A stretch of 64,000 nucleotides of DNA from Roseibium sp. (lineage in GTDB: Bacteria; Pseudomonadota; Alphaproteobacteria; Rhizobiales; Stappiaceae): contig JAEPNV010000003.1 of the NCBI GenBank assembly GCA_017643215.1, forward strand, positions 124,001-188,000. The letters run 5' to 3'. The notes under the pieces were generated by a model. The model made no database searches. It saw only the letters and a list, made by a program, of their open reading frames with translations, and was not told the DNA's origin. The position numbers were made by a program, and so were the translations under genes. Below, piece after piece: positions 41,867 to 51,056 of the stretch. The stretch's first letter is position 1, and each line of letters opens with the position of its first letter.

Positions 41867-44107
41867 CTATGCGGCCCAGCCTGAACCCGCCAGCGGCCTA
41901 CCATCCATTTGCCCCCCGGATACGACCTCGACCTGGGCGCCGGTGTTGCGGGCCAAAAGGTTCGCCGCGCTGACAAGCTCCTGCCCGTGCTCTCCGGACG
42001 CCGCACCGACGAACACCCGATCGGCAAATCCCAAAATGTTGGCGCTCGCCTTGCTGCCATCGATGGCGCCGAGGTCGATGACAACCAGCTGGTGTGTCCT
42101 GGCCATGGCTCCGAGCGCATCGTGAAACCGCATGTCCTCGGCCATCGGGTCGGATATCGGCACCCGCCCGGCTTCGATGAGATGGGCCGCGGACTGTCCA
42201 TCCTGATAGATCACCTGGGAAAAAGCCGCATCGCCGGCGACCAGATCGGAAAAGCCGGGCGCGGCCGCGTCATCCGCCTGTTCGGGAAACACCTCGACAA
42301 GGAGCGCCGATTTGCCGGCGGCCGCCGCAGAGCGAACCAGATCGAACGCGACCTCATGGGAAACGATCGGATCGTCGACACTTAAAACAGCCACACAGCC
42401 GGCGAGGTCTGCGCCATCGGGCAAGGGCGCCGATCCCGGGACCGCCGTTTCGCTATGGACAGCGGCATGCGCGCTTTGGCCTGGTCTTTCCGGCGCCATC
42501 CCAGCGACATAGTCGGCCATGCGTCCGGCTCGGATCCCGGAAAAGTTATAGGCACCGGAGGTGTAACCGCCATACTGGATCGGGACGAACGCAGCGCTTG
42601 GTCCTGAATGACCGAAAGGCTGACCGTCCCCCGTCCCTGAAGGCCGATGCATTGCGGGCGCTGCAGCCACCTGGCGGGGCGGCGAGTCCGTTTCATAAGC
42701 GACCCGGCGCAGCGCACTCCCGGAGAGAAATTCGCGCATGACGACGAAGGCGCAGCCAAGCACAAAGGTGGCCAGCGTGGCGACAACCGTGATCGCGCCG
42801 ATTTTGGGCGAATACGGCTCGATCGGCACGCTCGCTCTGGAAATGATCCGCGCATCGGCCGGCAAAGCCAGGGCCCTCAGGCGCGTATCGGCCTCGCGGA
42901 ACCGGGATAACACCGCGTCGAGCTGCGCCGCCTTGGCGTTGGCCTCGCGCTCCAGCTCACTTAACCGCACCTGGTCCGCGTTCGACCGCGCGGCTTCCAT
43001 CTTCAACTCGTTCAACCGTGTTTCGAGCGCCTTGGCCTGCTGGCTTGATACTTTCGCGTCATTTTCAAGCCCGACCAGCACCTTGCGCGCTTCGGACCGG
43101 ATCTGCCGGTTGTAGTCGTTGAGCTGAGACTGCAAGGCGCGAAGCTGAGGATGGTTCGGCAGCAAGGTGATCGACAATTCGGCGATGTTCGATTGGATCG
43201 CCACCTGACGTTCCCGCAGGCGCTGAATAAGCTGCGATTCCAGCACATCGGTCGCCGATTCCAGCGAGCCACCCGAATTCAGCAATTGCCGGATCAGATC
43301 CGCCTTCGCCTGCGCTTCGGCCTTGGTGGCCTGCGCTTCGGAGTATTCGCTGCTGATTTCGGCAAGCTGCTGCTGGCTGAGCGTCGTATTGTCCGTCCCG
43401 ACCAGCAGGTCAGCCCGGGCGCGGAAGTCCTCCACGGCCTTGCGCGCGGACTGGACCTCCTTTTGAAGTTGGGCGATTTGCGGCTCCAGCGCGGAGGCGG
43501 CGACCTCGGTCGTCTCGCGTTTTGCGTTGGATTGCAGCGCGACATATTCGTCGAGGATCGTGTTGGCGACCGCGGCCGCAAGTTCCGCGTCGCGAGACGT
43601 GTATTCGACTGCGATCACGCGGGACCCTTCCAGGCGGTAGATGTCGAGGTTCTTGTAATAGTGCTTCAGGACCCGCTCTTCCGGCGAGGACCGGCCCGGA
43701 TCACTCGCAAGGCCAAACACCACCAAAATGTCGTTCAGGATCGAACCGCTGCCCTGCGCCTTGAATTCGGGGATCGACGCCAGTTCAAGCCGTTTGGCGA
43801 CACGCCGGGCCAGATCGGCGGACATGAGAAGCTGCACCTGGCTGGCAACGCCCTCGGTATCCAGAAGCGCGCGTTCCTCCTCAACGCCGCGTGTCCTGCC
43901 CGGGAAATCCGCGTCCGTGCTCTCGATCAGAACCCTGGCTTCGCCCATATAATTGGAGGGAACGAATTGCAGTCCGATTAAGGTAACCGCCAGCACGCCC
44001 AGAACCAGAGGCACAAGCCAGCGGGTGGCCCGGCCGATGGCACGCAGCAGACCGCCAAGATCAAGGGCCAGATCGTCAGAAACTTCCGCGTTGCGCGCAC
44101 CATTCAT
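41867..44107 (-). CDS. Wzz/GumC-type polysaccharide co-polymerase with degenerate kinase domain
   Basis: A 746-residue inner-membrane protein. A membrane helix at ~30-52 opens a Wzz domain, a long periplasmic coiled coil runs from ~190 to ~410 (ELEREANAKAAQLDAVLSRF), and a second helix (GAITVVATLATFVLGCAFVV) returns to the cytoplasm. The last ~200 residues resemble a BY-kinase fold (LVVIDLGAIDGSKASANILG; FVGAASGEHGQELVSAANLL), but the first strand reads CVAVLSVDDPIVSHEVAFD with no Walker A lysine, so ATP hydrolysis is unlikely. It probably sets chain length and links to the outer-membrane channel. ATG at 44107 has GGAG 8 nt upstream; a TTG two codons earlier is less likely. Confidence 0.88.
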   Translation of the reverse strand: MNGARNAEVSDDLALDLGGLLRAIGRATRWLVPLVLGVLAVTLIGLQFVPSNYMGEARVLIESTDADFPGRTRGVEEERALLDTEGVASQVQLLMSADLARRVAKRLELASIPEFKAQGSGSILNDILVVFGLASDPGRSSPEERVLKHYYKNLDIYRLEGSRVIAVEYTSRDAELAAAVANTILDEYVALQSNAKRETTEVAASALEPQIAQLQKEVQSARKAVEDFRARADLLVGTDNTTLSQQQLAEISSEYSEAQATKAEAQAKADLIRQLLNSGGSLESATDVLESQLIQRLRERQVAIQSNIAELSITLLPNHPQLRALQSQLNDYNRQIRSEARKVLVGLENDAKVSSQQAKALETRLNELKMEAARSNADQVRLSELEREANAKAAQLDAVLSRFREADTRLRALALPADARIISRASVPIEPYSPKIGAITVVATLATFVLGCAFVVMREFLSGSALRRVAYETDSPPRQVAAAPAMHRPSGTGDGQPFGHSGPSAAFVPIQYGGYTSGAYNFSGIRAGRMADYVAGMAPERPGQSAHAAVHSETAVPGSAPLPDGADLAGCVAVLSVDDPIVSHEVAFDLVRSAAAAGKSALLVEVFPEQADDAAAPGFSDLVAGDAAFSQVIYQDGQSAAHLIEAGRVPISDPMAEDMRFHDALGAMARTHQLVVIDLGAIDGSKASANILGFADRVFVGAASGEHGQELVSAANLLARNTGAQVEVVSGGQMDGRPLAGSGWAA

Positions 44108-44304
44108 CGCCAAGACTCCGAATTACTCCGGCGACTATGACGAATTAGGGTAAGCGATCGGTTAAGCGCCCGATCGATCCGCATCTTCAGACGTTAATCA
44201 TTTGACCATGCCTAAATGACCGGGTCCAGCGGGTTCAACGGGCCTCTTCACCCGGCATTAACCATGACTTGCGATCTTGGCGGGGCAATTAAGGAGAGTC
44301 GTCC

Positions 44305-44862
44305 ATGTCCGGTCGCACGTACCTCGTTTTGGCCATGTGCGTGATTTTAACTGCCTGCAGCGGATACAAGCGTCCGCCGACGGCATTTCACGAGATCCTG
44401 ACACAGCCCTACCAGCTGGATTCCAGCGACCGGCTGCGCATTCTCGTATTCGGTCAAGACGATCTTTCGAACAGCTATACCATTGACCAGGCAGGCTATA
44501 TTTCCTTTCCCTTGATCGGCGCGGTGGCCGCGCGCGGCAAGACCCAGATCGAACTCGCCAACGGGATCTCTCACAAGCTCCGGCAAGGCTATCTGCGCGA
44601 TCCCGATGTGTCTGTCGAGGTCGAAACCTACCGGCCGGTCTTCGTCATGGGCGAAGTGCAAAGCGCGGGCCAATACAACTACGTGCCGGGCATGACCGCC
44701 CAGAACGCGATCGCGACAGCCGGCGGTTTTTCCGCGCGGGCCCGGCAGGCGGATGTCGATATCACCCGCCAGATCAACGGTGAAATCCTAAACGGACGTG
44801 TGCCCTTATCGGACCCGATTCGCCCGGGCGACACGATTTACGTCCGCGAGCGCTATTTCTGA
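44305..44862 (+). CDS. Wza/GumB-type outer-membrane polysaccharide export lipoprotein
   Basis: A 185-residue lipoprotein. The signal peptide ends in the lipobox LTAC (Cys18). A Poly_export domain follows (YQLDSSDRLRILVFGQDDLS and GYISFPLIGAVAARGKTQIE), then a SLBB domain (PVFVMGEVQSAGQYNYVPGM). It should form the outer-membrane exit channel with the Wzz/GumC-like protein coded divergently at 41867-44107; the shared ~200-bp gap holds both promoters. It is shorter than Wza (~380), as GumB-like forms are. GGAG precedes the ATG. Confidence 0.93.
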   Translation: MSGRTYLVLAMCVILTACSGYKRPPTAFHEILTQPYQLDSSDRLRILVFGQDDLSNSYTIDQAGYISFPLIGAVAARGKTQIELANGISHKLRQGYLRDPDVSVEVETYRPVFVMGEVQSAGQYNYVPGMTAQNAIATAGGFSARARQADVDITRQINGEILNGRVPLSDPIRPGDTIYVRERYF

Positions 44863-44969
44863 CGGACCGCCCCGATTAACCGGGGACTCATCTGTTTTCG
44901 GTAACGTGCAGGTCATCAGCTTCACGGGTTCAACAAGAAATCCGGGAGCCGAAACAGGGAACCTGCGCA

Positions 44970-46202
44970 ATGACCACGACACCGCTTCGGATCATCCATT
45001 GTGTCCGCTCGCCGATCGGCGGCATCTTCCGCCACATCCGCGACCTGGCGACCTGCCAGGCGGATGCCGGCCACGCGGTCGGACTGATTTGCGACAGCAC
45101 CACGGGCAGCCAATTTGACAATGAACTGGTCGAGGACCTGCGCCCCAAGCTGAGCCTCGGGCTGGCGCGGTTTCCCATGCAGCGGCAGCTGAGCGTTCAA
45201 GATGTTCGCGCCGCTTTGGAGCTTTACCGCCATGTCCGCGATCTAAAGCCCGACGTCCTGCACGGTCATGGCGCCAAGGGCGGCGCCTATATCCGCGCGA
45301 TCGGAACGGTCTTGCGCCTGAAGGGACAGGATGTCACCCGGATCTACTGCCCCCATGGCGGCAGCCTGCATTATGATCCCAACCGGTTCGAGGGCCAGGT
45401 TTATCATTCGATTGAACGCCTTCTCGGCCGGTTCACCGACGGGTTGGTGTTCGTGTCCGACTATGAATACGCGGCCTATGAGTCCAAGGTCGGCCACCCG
45501 AACGCTCCGGCGCGCATGGTCTATAACGGTCTCCAGTCCGGCGAATTCGCGCCGGTCTGCGAAGATCCGGATGCGGCCGATTTTGTCTATATCGGCATGC
45601 TGCGCGATCTGAAGGGCGCCGACGTCTTCATCGAGGCGCTGCACAACATCAAGCTCAGAACCGGCCAGGCGCCCACGGCGCGCATCGTCGGCGAAGGCCC
45701 GGACGAAGACCGCTACCGCGCCATGGTGGCGGATTTTGGCCTTGACGATCGGGTGCGCTTTCAAGGGCCCCTGCCCGCCCGGCGCGCGTTCCGGCTGGCG
45801 AAAACCGTCGTCGTGCCCTCGCGCGCGGAGGCCATGCCCTACATCATTTTGGAAACGGTCGCCGCACAGCGGCCCCTGATCGCAACCCGCGTCGGCGGCG
45901 TTCCGGAAGTCTTCGGACGCTATGCGGGCCGCCTGATCGAGCCCGGGCATATCGGCAAACTGACCGATGCCATGCAGGTGGCGCTAGCTCATCCGGACGC
46001 GATGGCCGCCGCCGCCAGGGAACTGCGCAGCTGTCTCGCTGAAACCTTTTCCGCCGATCTCATGAGCGACCGGATCACAACACTCTACAAGGAGCTGCGC
46101 GGCCTGGTTCCGGCCGACACCGGTGCATCGCGCGAAGCCGGTCAAGCGGCTGCACCCGGTATCACCCAGTCCGTTTACGCCAGAACGGGACGCGGCCAAT
46201 GA
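44970..46202 (+). CDS. Glycosyltransferase family 4
   Basis: A 410-residue GT-B glycosyltransferase. The N-terminal acceptor domain starts RIIHCVRSPIGGIFRHIRDL; the donor domain has ARIVGEGPDEDRYRAMVADF, FQGPLPARRAF and the conserved Glu pair in VVPSRAEAMPYIILETVAAQ. It transfers a sugar from a nucleotide donor to the lipid-linked repeat unit at the cytosolic face. The C-terminal ~25 residues are Ala/Gly-rich tail. Its stop overlaps the next start by 4 bp (ATGA), so the genes 44970-49095 are a coupled operon. Confidence 0.93.
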   Translation: MTTTPLRIIHCVRSPIGGIFRHIRDLATCQADAGHAVGLICDSTTGSQFDNELVEDLRPKLSLGLARFPMQRQLSVQDVRAALELYRHVRDLKPDVLHGHGAKGGAYIRAIGTVLRLKGQDVTRIYCPHGGSLHYDPNRFEGQVYHSIERLLGRFTDGLVFVSDYEYAAYESKVGHPNAPARMVYNGLQSGEFAPVCEDPDAADFVYIGMLRDLKGADVFIEALHNIKLRTGQAPTARIVGEGPDEDRYRAMVADFGLDDRVRFQGPLPARRAFRLAKTVVVPSRAEAMPYIILETVAAQRPLIATRVGGVPEVFGRYAGRLIEPGHIGKLTDAMQVALAHPDAMAAAARELRSCLAETFSADLMSDRITTLYKELRGLVPADTGASREAGQAAAPGITQSVYARTGRGQ

Positions 46203-47803
46203 GCAATTCGACCGCCCGCTCCAAATTCTCGCTTGGTGAGGCCGAACCGGCCAATGGCCAGTCAGAATTGCGTCAACGGCTGACCGCAAACCTGCACCGC
46301 TCCCCGGCAGGCGATGGCAATACACCGGCATCCGTCGGATCAAATGGTGGACCGTTGCTCTCGCCGGAAGCGCTCGAGATCGCCCATTCACTCCGTGACG
46401 ACGGGATTTCGGTGCCGGTCTTGTCCGGCACCGTCCGGCTGTTTGATCTTGGCATCATCTTCGCCGGCGCGGCCGCCGCGATCATCATCGACCCGAACGG
46501 TTTCCAGGCCGGATGGCAGATGGCCGCGGTCATCGCCGCCGCCCTGTTGTTCTCCTTGGTCTTCTTTCAGGCCGTCGACGCCTATCAGGTCTCCACCATG
46601 CGCCAGGGCCTCGCGCAGGTCGGCCGGGTCGCGGCGGGTCTGACGCTCATGTTCGGCGTGTTCGCAATCCTGCGGACGACGACCGGGGTCGGCGCATCGC
46701 TCTCCCAGTTCTGGCTCGGCGCCTGGTATGCCATGGCGCTGACCGGACTGATCTGTCTGCGGTTGGGTGTGTTTCTCTGTGTCCGGCATTGGATCAGCAT
46801 CGGCCGGCTGGAACGGCGCGCGGTGATCGTCGGCGGCGGATCGGCGGCGGCCGACCTCATTCACGAACTGGAGGCCCAGGCCGACAACGACATCCGGATT
46901 TGCGGGATATTCGACGACCGGGCCAACGACCGGTCACCGCCCGTCGTCGCCGGTTATCCGAAACTCGGCAACATCAACGCGCTGGTCGAATTCGCACGCC
47001 GCGCCCGGATCGACATGCTGATCGTGTGCATTCCGCTGCGCGCGGAAAAGCGGGTCCTGGAATTGCTCCGCACGCTGTGGGTTCTGCCGGTCGATATCCG
47101 CCTGTCCGCGCATACGGACAAGGTCCGCTTCCGCAATCGCGGTGCCTCCTTCATCGGCGCCGTGCCGTTTGTCGACGTGGTCGAAAAGCCGATCGCCGAT
47201 TGGGACATGGTCGGCAAACGGATTTTCGATGTCGTCTTTGCCAGTCTGGCGCTCGTTGCCTTGACCCCGGTGATGATCGCGGCGGCCATCGCCATCAAGC
47301 TGGACAGCAAGGGTCCGGTCCTGTTCCGGCAAAAGCGCTTCGGCTTCAACAACGAGATCATCGAGATCCTGAAATTCCGCTCCATGTACACGGAAATGGC
47401 CGACCCGCACGCCAAGAAGGTGGTGACCCGGAACGACCCGCGCGTCACCAAGGTCGGCCGGTTCATCCGCAAGACCTCGATCGACGAGTTGCCGCAACTC
47501 TTCAACGTTCTGACCGGACGGTTGTCCCTGGTCGGCCCGCGCCCGCACGCGGTCAACGCCCACACCGACAACCGGACCTGGGACGAGGTCGTCGACGGTT
47601 ATTTCGCCCGCCATAAGGTCAAGCCGGGCGTCACCGGCTGGGCGCAGATCAACGGCTGGCGCGGCGAGGTCGACACGCCGGAGAAAATCCAGAAACGTGT
47701 TGAATGCGACGTCTATTACATCGAGAACTGGTCGATCCTGTTTGATCTTAAAATCCTGGTCCTGACGCCGTTCCGGCTCTTGAACACGGAGAATGCCTAT
47801 TGA
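46199..47803 (+). CDS. Undecaprenyl-phosphate sugar-1-phosphate transferase (WbaP/WcaJ type)
   Basis: A 534-residue polyisoprenyl-phosphate hexose-1-phosphate transferase. It has a disordered N-terminal ~75 residues, four membrane helices (~80-195), a Rossmann-like CoA-binding-type middle (AVIVGGGSAAADLIHELEAQ), a fifth helix-hairpin (KRIFDVVFASLALVALTPVM) and the catalytic domain with GPVLFRQKRFG, EILKFRSMY, KTSIDELPQLFNVLTGRLSL and VGPRP. It starts exopolysaccharide repeat-unit synthesis by loading the first sugar phosphate on undecaprenyl phosphate. It overlaps the genes on both sides by 4 bp. Confidence 0.94.
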   Translation: MSNSTARSKFSLGEAEPANGQSELRQRLTANLHRSPAGDGNTPASVGSNGGPLLSPEALEIAHSLRDDGISVPVLSGTVRLFDLGIIFAGAAAAIIIDPNGFQAGWQMAAVIAAALLFSLVFFQAVDAYQVSTMRQGLAQVGRVAAGLTLMFGVFAILRTTTGVGASLSQFWLGAWYAMALTGLICLRLGVFLCVRHWISIGRLERRAVIVGGGSAAADLIHELEAQADNDIRICGIFDDRANDRSPPVVAGYPKLGNINALVEFARRARIDMLIVCIPLRAEKRVLELLRTLWVLPVDIRLSAHTDKVRFRNRGASFIGAVPFVDVVEKPIADWDMVGKRIFDVVFASLALVALTPVMIAAAIAIKLDSKGPVLFRQKRFGFNNEIIEILKFRSMYTEMADPHAKKVVTRNDPRVTKVGRFIRKTSIDELPQLFNVLTGRLSLVGPRPHAVNAHTDNRTWDEVVDGYFARHKVKPGVTGWAQINGWRGEVDTPEKIQKRVECDVYYIENWSILFDLKILVLTPFRLLNTENAY

Positions 47804-49095
47804 CCCAGGCGGCCGCCACCCTCGGTCCGCCGGGTTCGGCGCGGCCCGCCTTTCTGGTGTCGACCGCCTCGGTCGGCAACGTGGCGCTGTGGGTGGCGGT
47901 GTTCTTGTCCGGTTTTGTCATCAAGGAACCGGCACCCTACGAACTCTACATGGTGGTTCTGTCGGTCGTCTGGATGGCCTGCGGCCTGAAGCTGCGCAAG
48001 GAATTCGGCCCGTTGATCATCTGCATGATGGTCTATACGGCCGGCGGCATTGCCGCCATTCCGCTTGCGAGCGAAATGGCCGAAGGGGCCATCTACATCG
48101 CCGTCACCGGCTTTTTGGCCATCACCGCGATCTTTTATGCCGCGATCGTCAGCGAGGATCCGCGCCGGGTGCGCATCATCCAGAACGCCTATCTGGCCAG
48201 CGGAACGCTCGTCGCGCTGATCGGGATCGCCGGGTATTTCAAACTGTTTCCCGGCGCGGAATTCTTCACCCTTTATGACCGCGCGCGCGGCACCTTCCAG
48301 GACCCCAATGTGTTCGGGCCCTTTCTGGTGCTCCCGGCCGTGGTGCTGATCCAGGGCGTCCTTCGCGATCCGATCACCCGCAACGGCGCGTCGCTCCTGC
48401 TTCTGCCGATCCTGCTCCTTGGCATCTTCTTGAGTTTTTCGCGCGGCGCGTGGGGCGTGATCACGATTTCAACGCTGATTGTCTATGTGCTGGCCTTGAT
48501 CTGCGAACAGAACGCCGTCCGCCGCCTGCGCCTCATCGGCATCGGCGCGCTCGGCCTCTTCGCCGTGTTTGTCCTGATCGCCATCGCCCTGTCGATCGAC
48601 ACCGTCGCGGACATGTTCCAGCAGCGGGCCCGGCTGGTCCAGGAGTACGACGGCGCCCGCCTCGGCCGTTTTGCCCGCTATGCGCTCGGCTTCGAGATGG
48701 TTCTGGAACGCCCGCTCGGCCTCGGTCCGCTGGAGTTCAACAAGTACTTTCCAGAGGATGAGCACAACGTCTATCTCAAGGGCTTCACCACCTATGGCTG
48801 GCTGGGCGGCACCGTCTATCTCTTGATGGCCGGCTGGACCTTCGCGGCCCTGGTGCCGCTCCTCTTCAAGTCCCGGCCCTGGACGCCGTTCGTGCAGTGT
48901 GTCTTCGCCGTCTTTGCCGCGCACCTGGTCCTGAGCCTGATCATCGACACCGACCACTGGCGGCACATGTACATGCTCTACGGCATCGCCTGGGGCATGA
49001 TCGCCGTCGACCGGATGGAACGGCGGGCGCTCCGGTTTTGGCCAGATAGTCCCGGCGCCAACATCCCGCTTGCGAAGGCCCAGCGAACAAGTTAG
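47800..49095 (+). CDS. O-antigen ligase/polymerase-like membrane protein (Wzy type)
   Basis: A 431-residue protein with about 11 membrane helices. The Wzy_C region lies at ~225-340, with RARGTFQDPNVFGPFLVLPA and the periplasmic loop YDGARLGRFARYALGFEMVL, followed by ERPLGLGPLEFNKYFPED and HNVYLKGF. The conserved Arg-rich loop and the His in 'E-HN' are marks of WaaL/Wzy proteins. It should polymerise or transfer repeat units at the periplasmic face. The start is TTG, overlapping the previous stop as TTGA. It closes the operon, with tRNA-Pro 12 bp after it. Confidence 0.88.
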   Translation: MTQAAATLGPPGSARPAFLVSTASVGNVALWVAVFLSGFVIKEPAPYELYMVVLSVVWMACGLKLRKEFGPLIICMMVYTAGGIAAIPLASEMAEGAIYIAVTGFLAITAIFYAAIVSEDPRRVRIIQNAYLASGTLVALIGIAGYFKLFPGAEFFTLYDRARGTFQDPNVFGPFLVLPAVVLIQGVLRDPITRNGASLLLLPILLLGIFLSFSRGAWGVITISTLIVYVLALICEQNAVRRLRLIGIGALGLFAVFVLIAIALSIDTVADMFQQRARLVQEYDGARLGRFARYALGFEMVLERPLGLGPLEFNKYFPEDEHNVYLKGFTTYGWLGGTVYLLMAGWTFAALVPLLFKSRPWTPFVQCVFAVFAAHLVLSLIIDTDHWRHMYMLYGIAWGMIAVDRMERRALRFWPDSPGANIPLAKAQRTS

Positions 49096-49107
49096 GTAAG
49101 GGCCGTT

Positions 49108-49184
49108 CGGGCAGTAGCGCAGCCTGGTAGCGCACTTCACTGGGGGTGAAGGGGTCGTCGGTTCAAATCCGGCCTGCCCGACCA
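49108..49184 (+). tRNA. tRNA-Pro (GGG)
   Basis: A 77-nt tRNA with encoded CCA. It starts CGGGCAGTAGCGCAGCCTGG, has the anticodon loop TGGGGGT (anticodon GGG) in a TTCAC/GTGAA stem, a T-arm GGTTCAAATCC, and ends TGCCCGACCA. A T-run follows and may end its transcript. Accessory DNA lies downstream, but no copy of its 3' end was found. Confidence 0.97.
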
Positions 49185-49273
49185 ATTTTTTCAATATTTT
49201 AGCTACTTTTGGCGATTGCTCCGCGCCAGGAAACTGCCAAGAAACGGCAGCGGACCTTGTAGCTGACCCTATA

Positions 49274-49299
49274 GCGCCCGGTTCGCTGGGCGCCCTTTT
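49274..49299 (+). terminator. Terminator-like hairpin downstream of tRNA-Pro
   Basis: GCGCCC and GGGCGC flank an 8-nt loop and are followed by CCTTTT. It may end the tRNA-Pro transcript. A second small hairpin (CTGCC/GGCAG) lies at about 49236-49252. Confidence 0.4.
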
Positions 49300-49338
49300 C
49301 TAGTGTCTTTCTGACGGTCTTCAGAACAACTGGCAATT

Positions 49339-50517
49339 TTAATTGAAATCGGCCAGAAATTCATCAGCACTCGCCAACCCCACTGCATTCCACAATGCAT
49401 GAATCGCCGGAATCAATGCTCTTCGATAAACTGCGTCCTCGGCAAAATCAGGAATGATCTGTATTGGCAGATTGAGGATCCGTCGATCGATCGGGTATTG
49501 ATTTTCGAGTGCCCACGCTTGTTCACCAAGGCCAAGGATCGCGTCGTGTGCCCCCACCAGAGAAACTGAGACGCCGAATGGCGGAGGTACATCAAGAGCC
49601 TGTAGCGCGCTCATATAAGATGGCAGGCTCTCAAAGAGGTATCGAACAAACAGTACCGACGGGATTCGGAGAACAGTGTCATGATGCCGTACGATGTTTG
49701 CCCGAGTTGCCTCGATAACTCCATTGCGAAATACCTGTGTGTACCCTTCCGGTGGGTCGCCTTGTGCGACATGTGCGAATCCATCGAAATTAATGCGGGG
49801 GTGCCCTCCAACGCGAGGCATTGGACGTAAATCGTCTGCCAAGTCCCTTGCAGCGGCAACATCAATTTGAATCCCACCTGCAAACGCCGCGAGCGGCAAT
49901 ATATGAAGGACAAGAAAGCCGCGTTGTTCGTTGTTAGCCCGTGCCATATGGACTATGCCATTGTTTTCAAGGATAAGTTCTGTGCGTTCTACTATATACT
50001 CCGTCATCCGTTCATGCATTTCAGCACCATTCGTAAACAACGCACGAAGCTCTTCGACGTCCGCTTCATGCGACCCAGCTGAAGACCGCAGGTAAAATCG
50101 GTTTGAATTTTTAAAAGAGACGCGATGGGGCGGATTCCAGCTTTTGGGCACACGGACTATGTACACGTGCTGGTTTTCGGCCATTTGCACGTGGTGCATT
50201 CTCAAGCCTACGATACGGGGCTCGATGCCAGCTCTTGCCATCCCTTCCAATCGCAACAACTGGTTGTCGGCGTTACCTTCCACGGCGCGCACCGCTGTTG
50301 CGACCCCCTCATCCTCGTCGATGCCGATGATCAATTGCCCGCCCGCAGAGTTGGCAAATGAACTCACGTCTTTGAGGAATTCCTTTCTGTCCTTGTCAGC
50401 GTTGCCGTACATCTCACGCTTAAACTCGATGTTCCGGCCTTCTTGTTGGGCGTCTGCCACCAGTTGATTGATGTCAGCAGCATTGATGTCTTCAAAAACT
50501 GGCTTAAACACAGACAT
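49339..50517 (-). CDS. AlbA_2/Schlafen-type putative DNA-binding protein
   Basis: A 392-residue protein. The N-terminal AlbA_2 (Schlafen) domain is clear: EGRNIEFKREMYGNADKDRK, then FANSAGGQLIIGIDEDEG, and IVRVPKSWNPPHRVSFKNSN ending in FYLRSSAGS. The C-terminal ~200 residues have no known fold. Such proteins are frequent in islands and phages and are suspected of roles in defence or regulation. Codon use is more AT-rich than that of the EPS genes before it. It lies 155 bp from tRNA-Pro, facing it, and next to a broken methyltransferase gene, so the stretch looks like acquired DNA. Start at the ATG at 50517; the ribosome binding site is weak. Confidence 0.85.
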   Translation of the reverse strand: MSVFKPVFEDINAADINQLVADAQQEGRNIEFKREMYGNADKDRKEFLKDVSSFANSAGGQLIIGIDEDEGVATAVRAVEGNADNQLLRLEGMARAGIEPRIVGLRMHHVQMAENQHVYIVRVPKSWNPPHRVSFKNSNRFYLRSSAGSHEADVEELRALFTNGAEMHERMTEYIVERTELILENNGIVHMARANNEQRGFLVLHILPLAAFAGGIQIDVAAARDLADDLRPMPRVGGHPRINFDGFAHVAQGDPPEGYTQVFRNGVIEATRANIVRHHDTVLRIPSVLFVRYLFESLPSYMSALQALDVPPPFGVSVSLVGAHDAILGLGEQAWALENQYPIDRRILNLPIQIIPDFAEDAVYRRALIPAIHALWNAVGLASADEFLADFN

Positions 50518-50633
50518 TTGGGGAACCTGATTCTAGCAGTAAATTTGTATGTTTTGGCGATATCGGACACGCTGCTATTTATCATAGAGCGCACCTAGCC
50601 CCACTCACAACCTTAGCAGATGCCTCTTTTCCA

Positions 50634-51001
50634 CTAGCCGTCCACCCGCTTCTCCCGCTCGGTCCTCAAAATCGCGTTGCCGATCAGCTGGCGGATCTGG
50701 ACCCGGACGGCGTTTCCGACGGCGCCAATTCGGTCCACCGCTCCGGATAGCCGAGCATCTTCTCGCACGTCCGGCAGACCGCCTCGATCGAGTATCCGGC
50801 GATAATCAAGGGGGTGAAGAACCGCCTCTGATAGCCGTTCGGCTCGGCCCGGATCTGTGTTTCCAGAGAAACTGACCGATCGCGAAGCCATCGGTCTTCA
50901 GCGGGGTAGGCAATAATCCAGACTCTTTCGCGGTGGTGGTCGGCACCAACCGCCGCAGCTGGTATGCAGTGCCACGCCTCTGCAAACCAGACCCATCGCA
51001 A
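50634..51001 (-). pseudogene. Broken DNA cytosine-5 methyltransferase (C-terminal remnant)
   Basis: Two overlapping reading frames on the minus strand carry parts of a phage-type C5 methyltransferase. The first (from 51001) has a GADHHRERVWIIAYPAED motif, matching the 'G(A/V)xHxRERVW' block of this family. The second, one frame off and ending at 50634, has DRIGAVGNAVRVQIRQLIGN, matching the C-terminal 'R(I/K)xALGNAVxPxxAxxIG' block. A frameshift near 50740 separates them, and the N-terminal catalytic half (PCQ motif) is missing. The left break coincides with the REP-like repeat at 51001. Confidence 0.75.
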
Positions 51002-51056
51002 ACTCTGAGAGCCTTAGCCCCCGCTGTCTCCTGTCGGAGACATCTCCCGTTGAGGG
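51001..51056 (-). repeat. REP-like repeat, copy of the 37.7-kb unit
   Basis: AACTCTGAGAGCCTTAG, CCCGCTGTCTCCTGTCGGAG and ACATCTCCCGTTGAGGGCAG closely match 37736-37796. It joins the methyltransferase fragment to unrelated sequence and may mark a recombination point. Confidence 0.65.

Noticed and set aside
46513..47616. 367-codon plus-strand frame inside the sugar-phosphate transferase gene
   Set aside because: Out-of-frame shadow of a gene with full family motifs.
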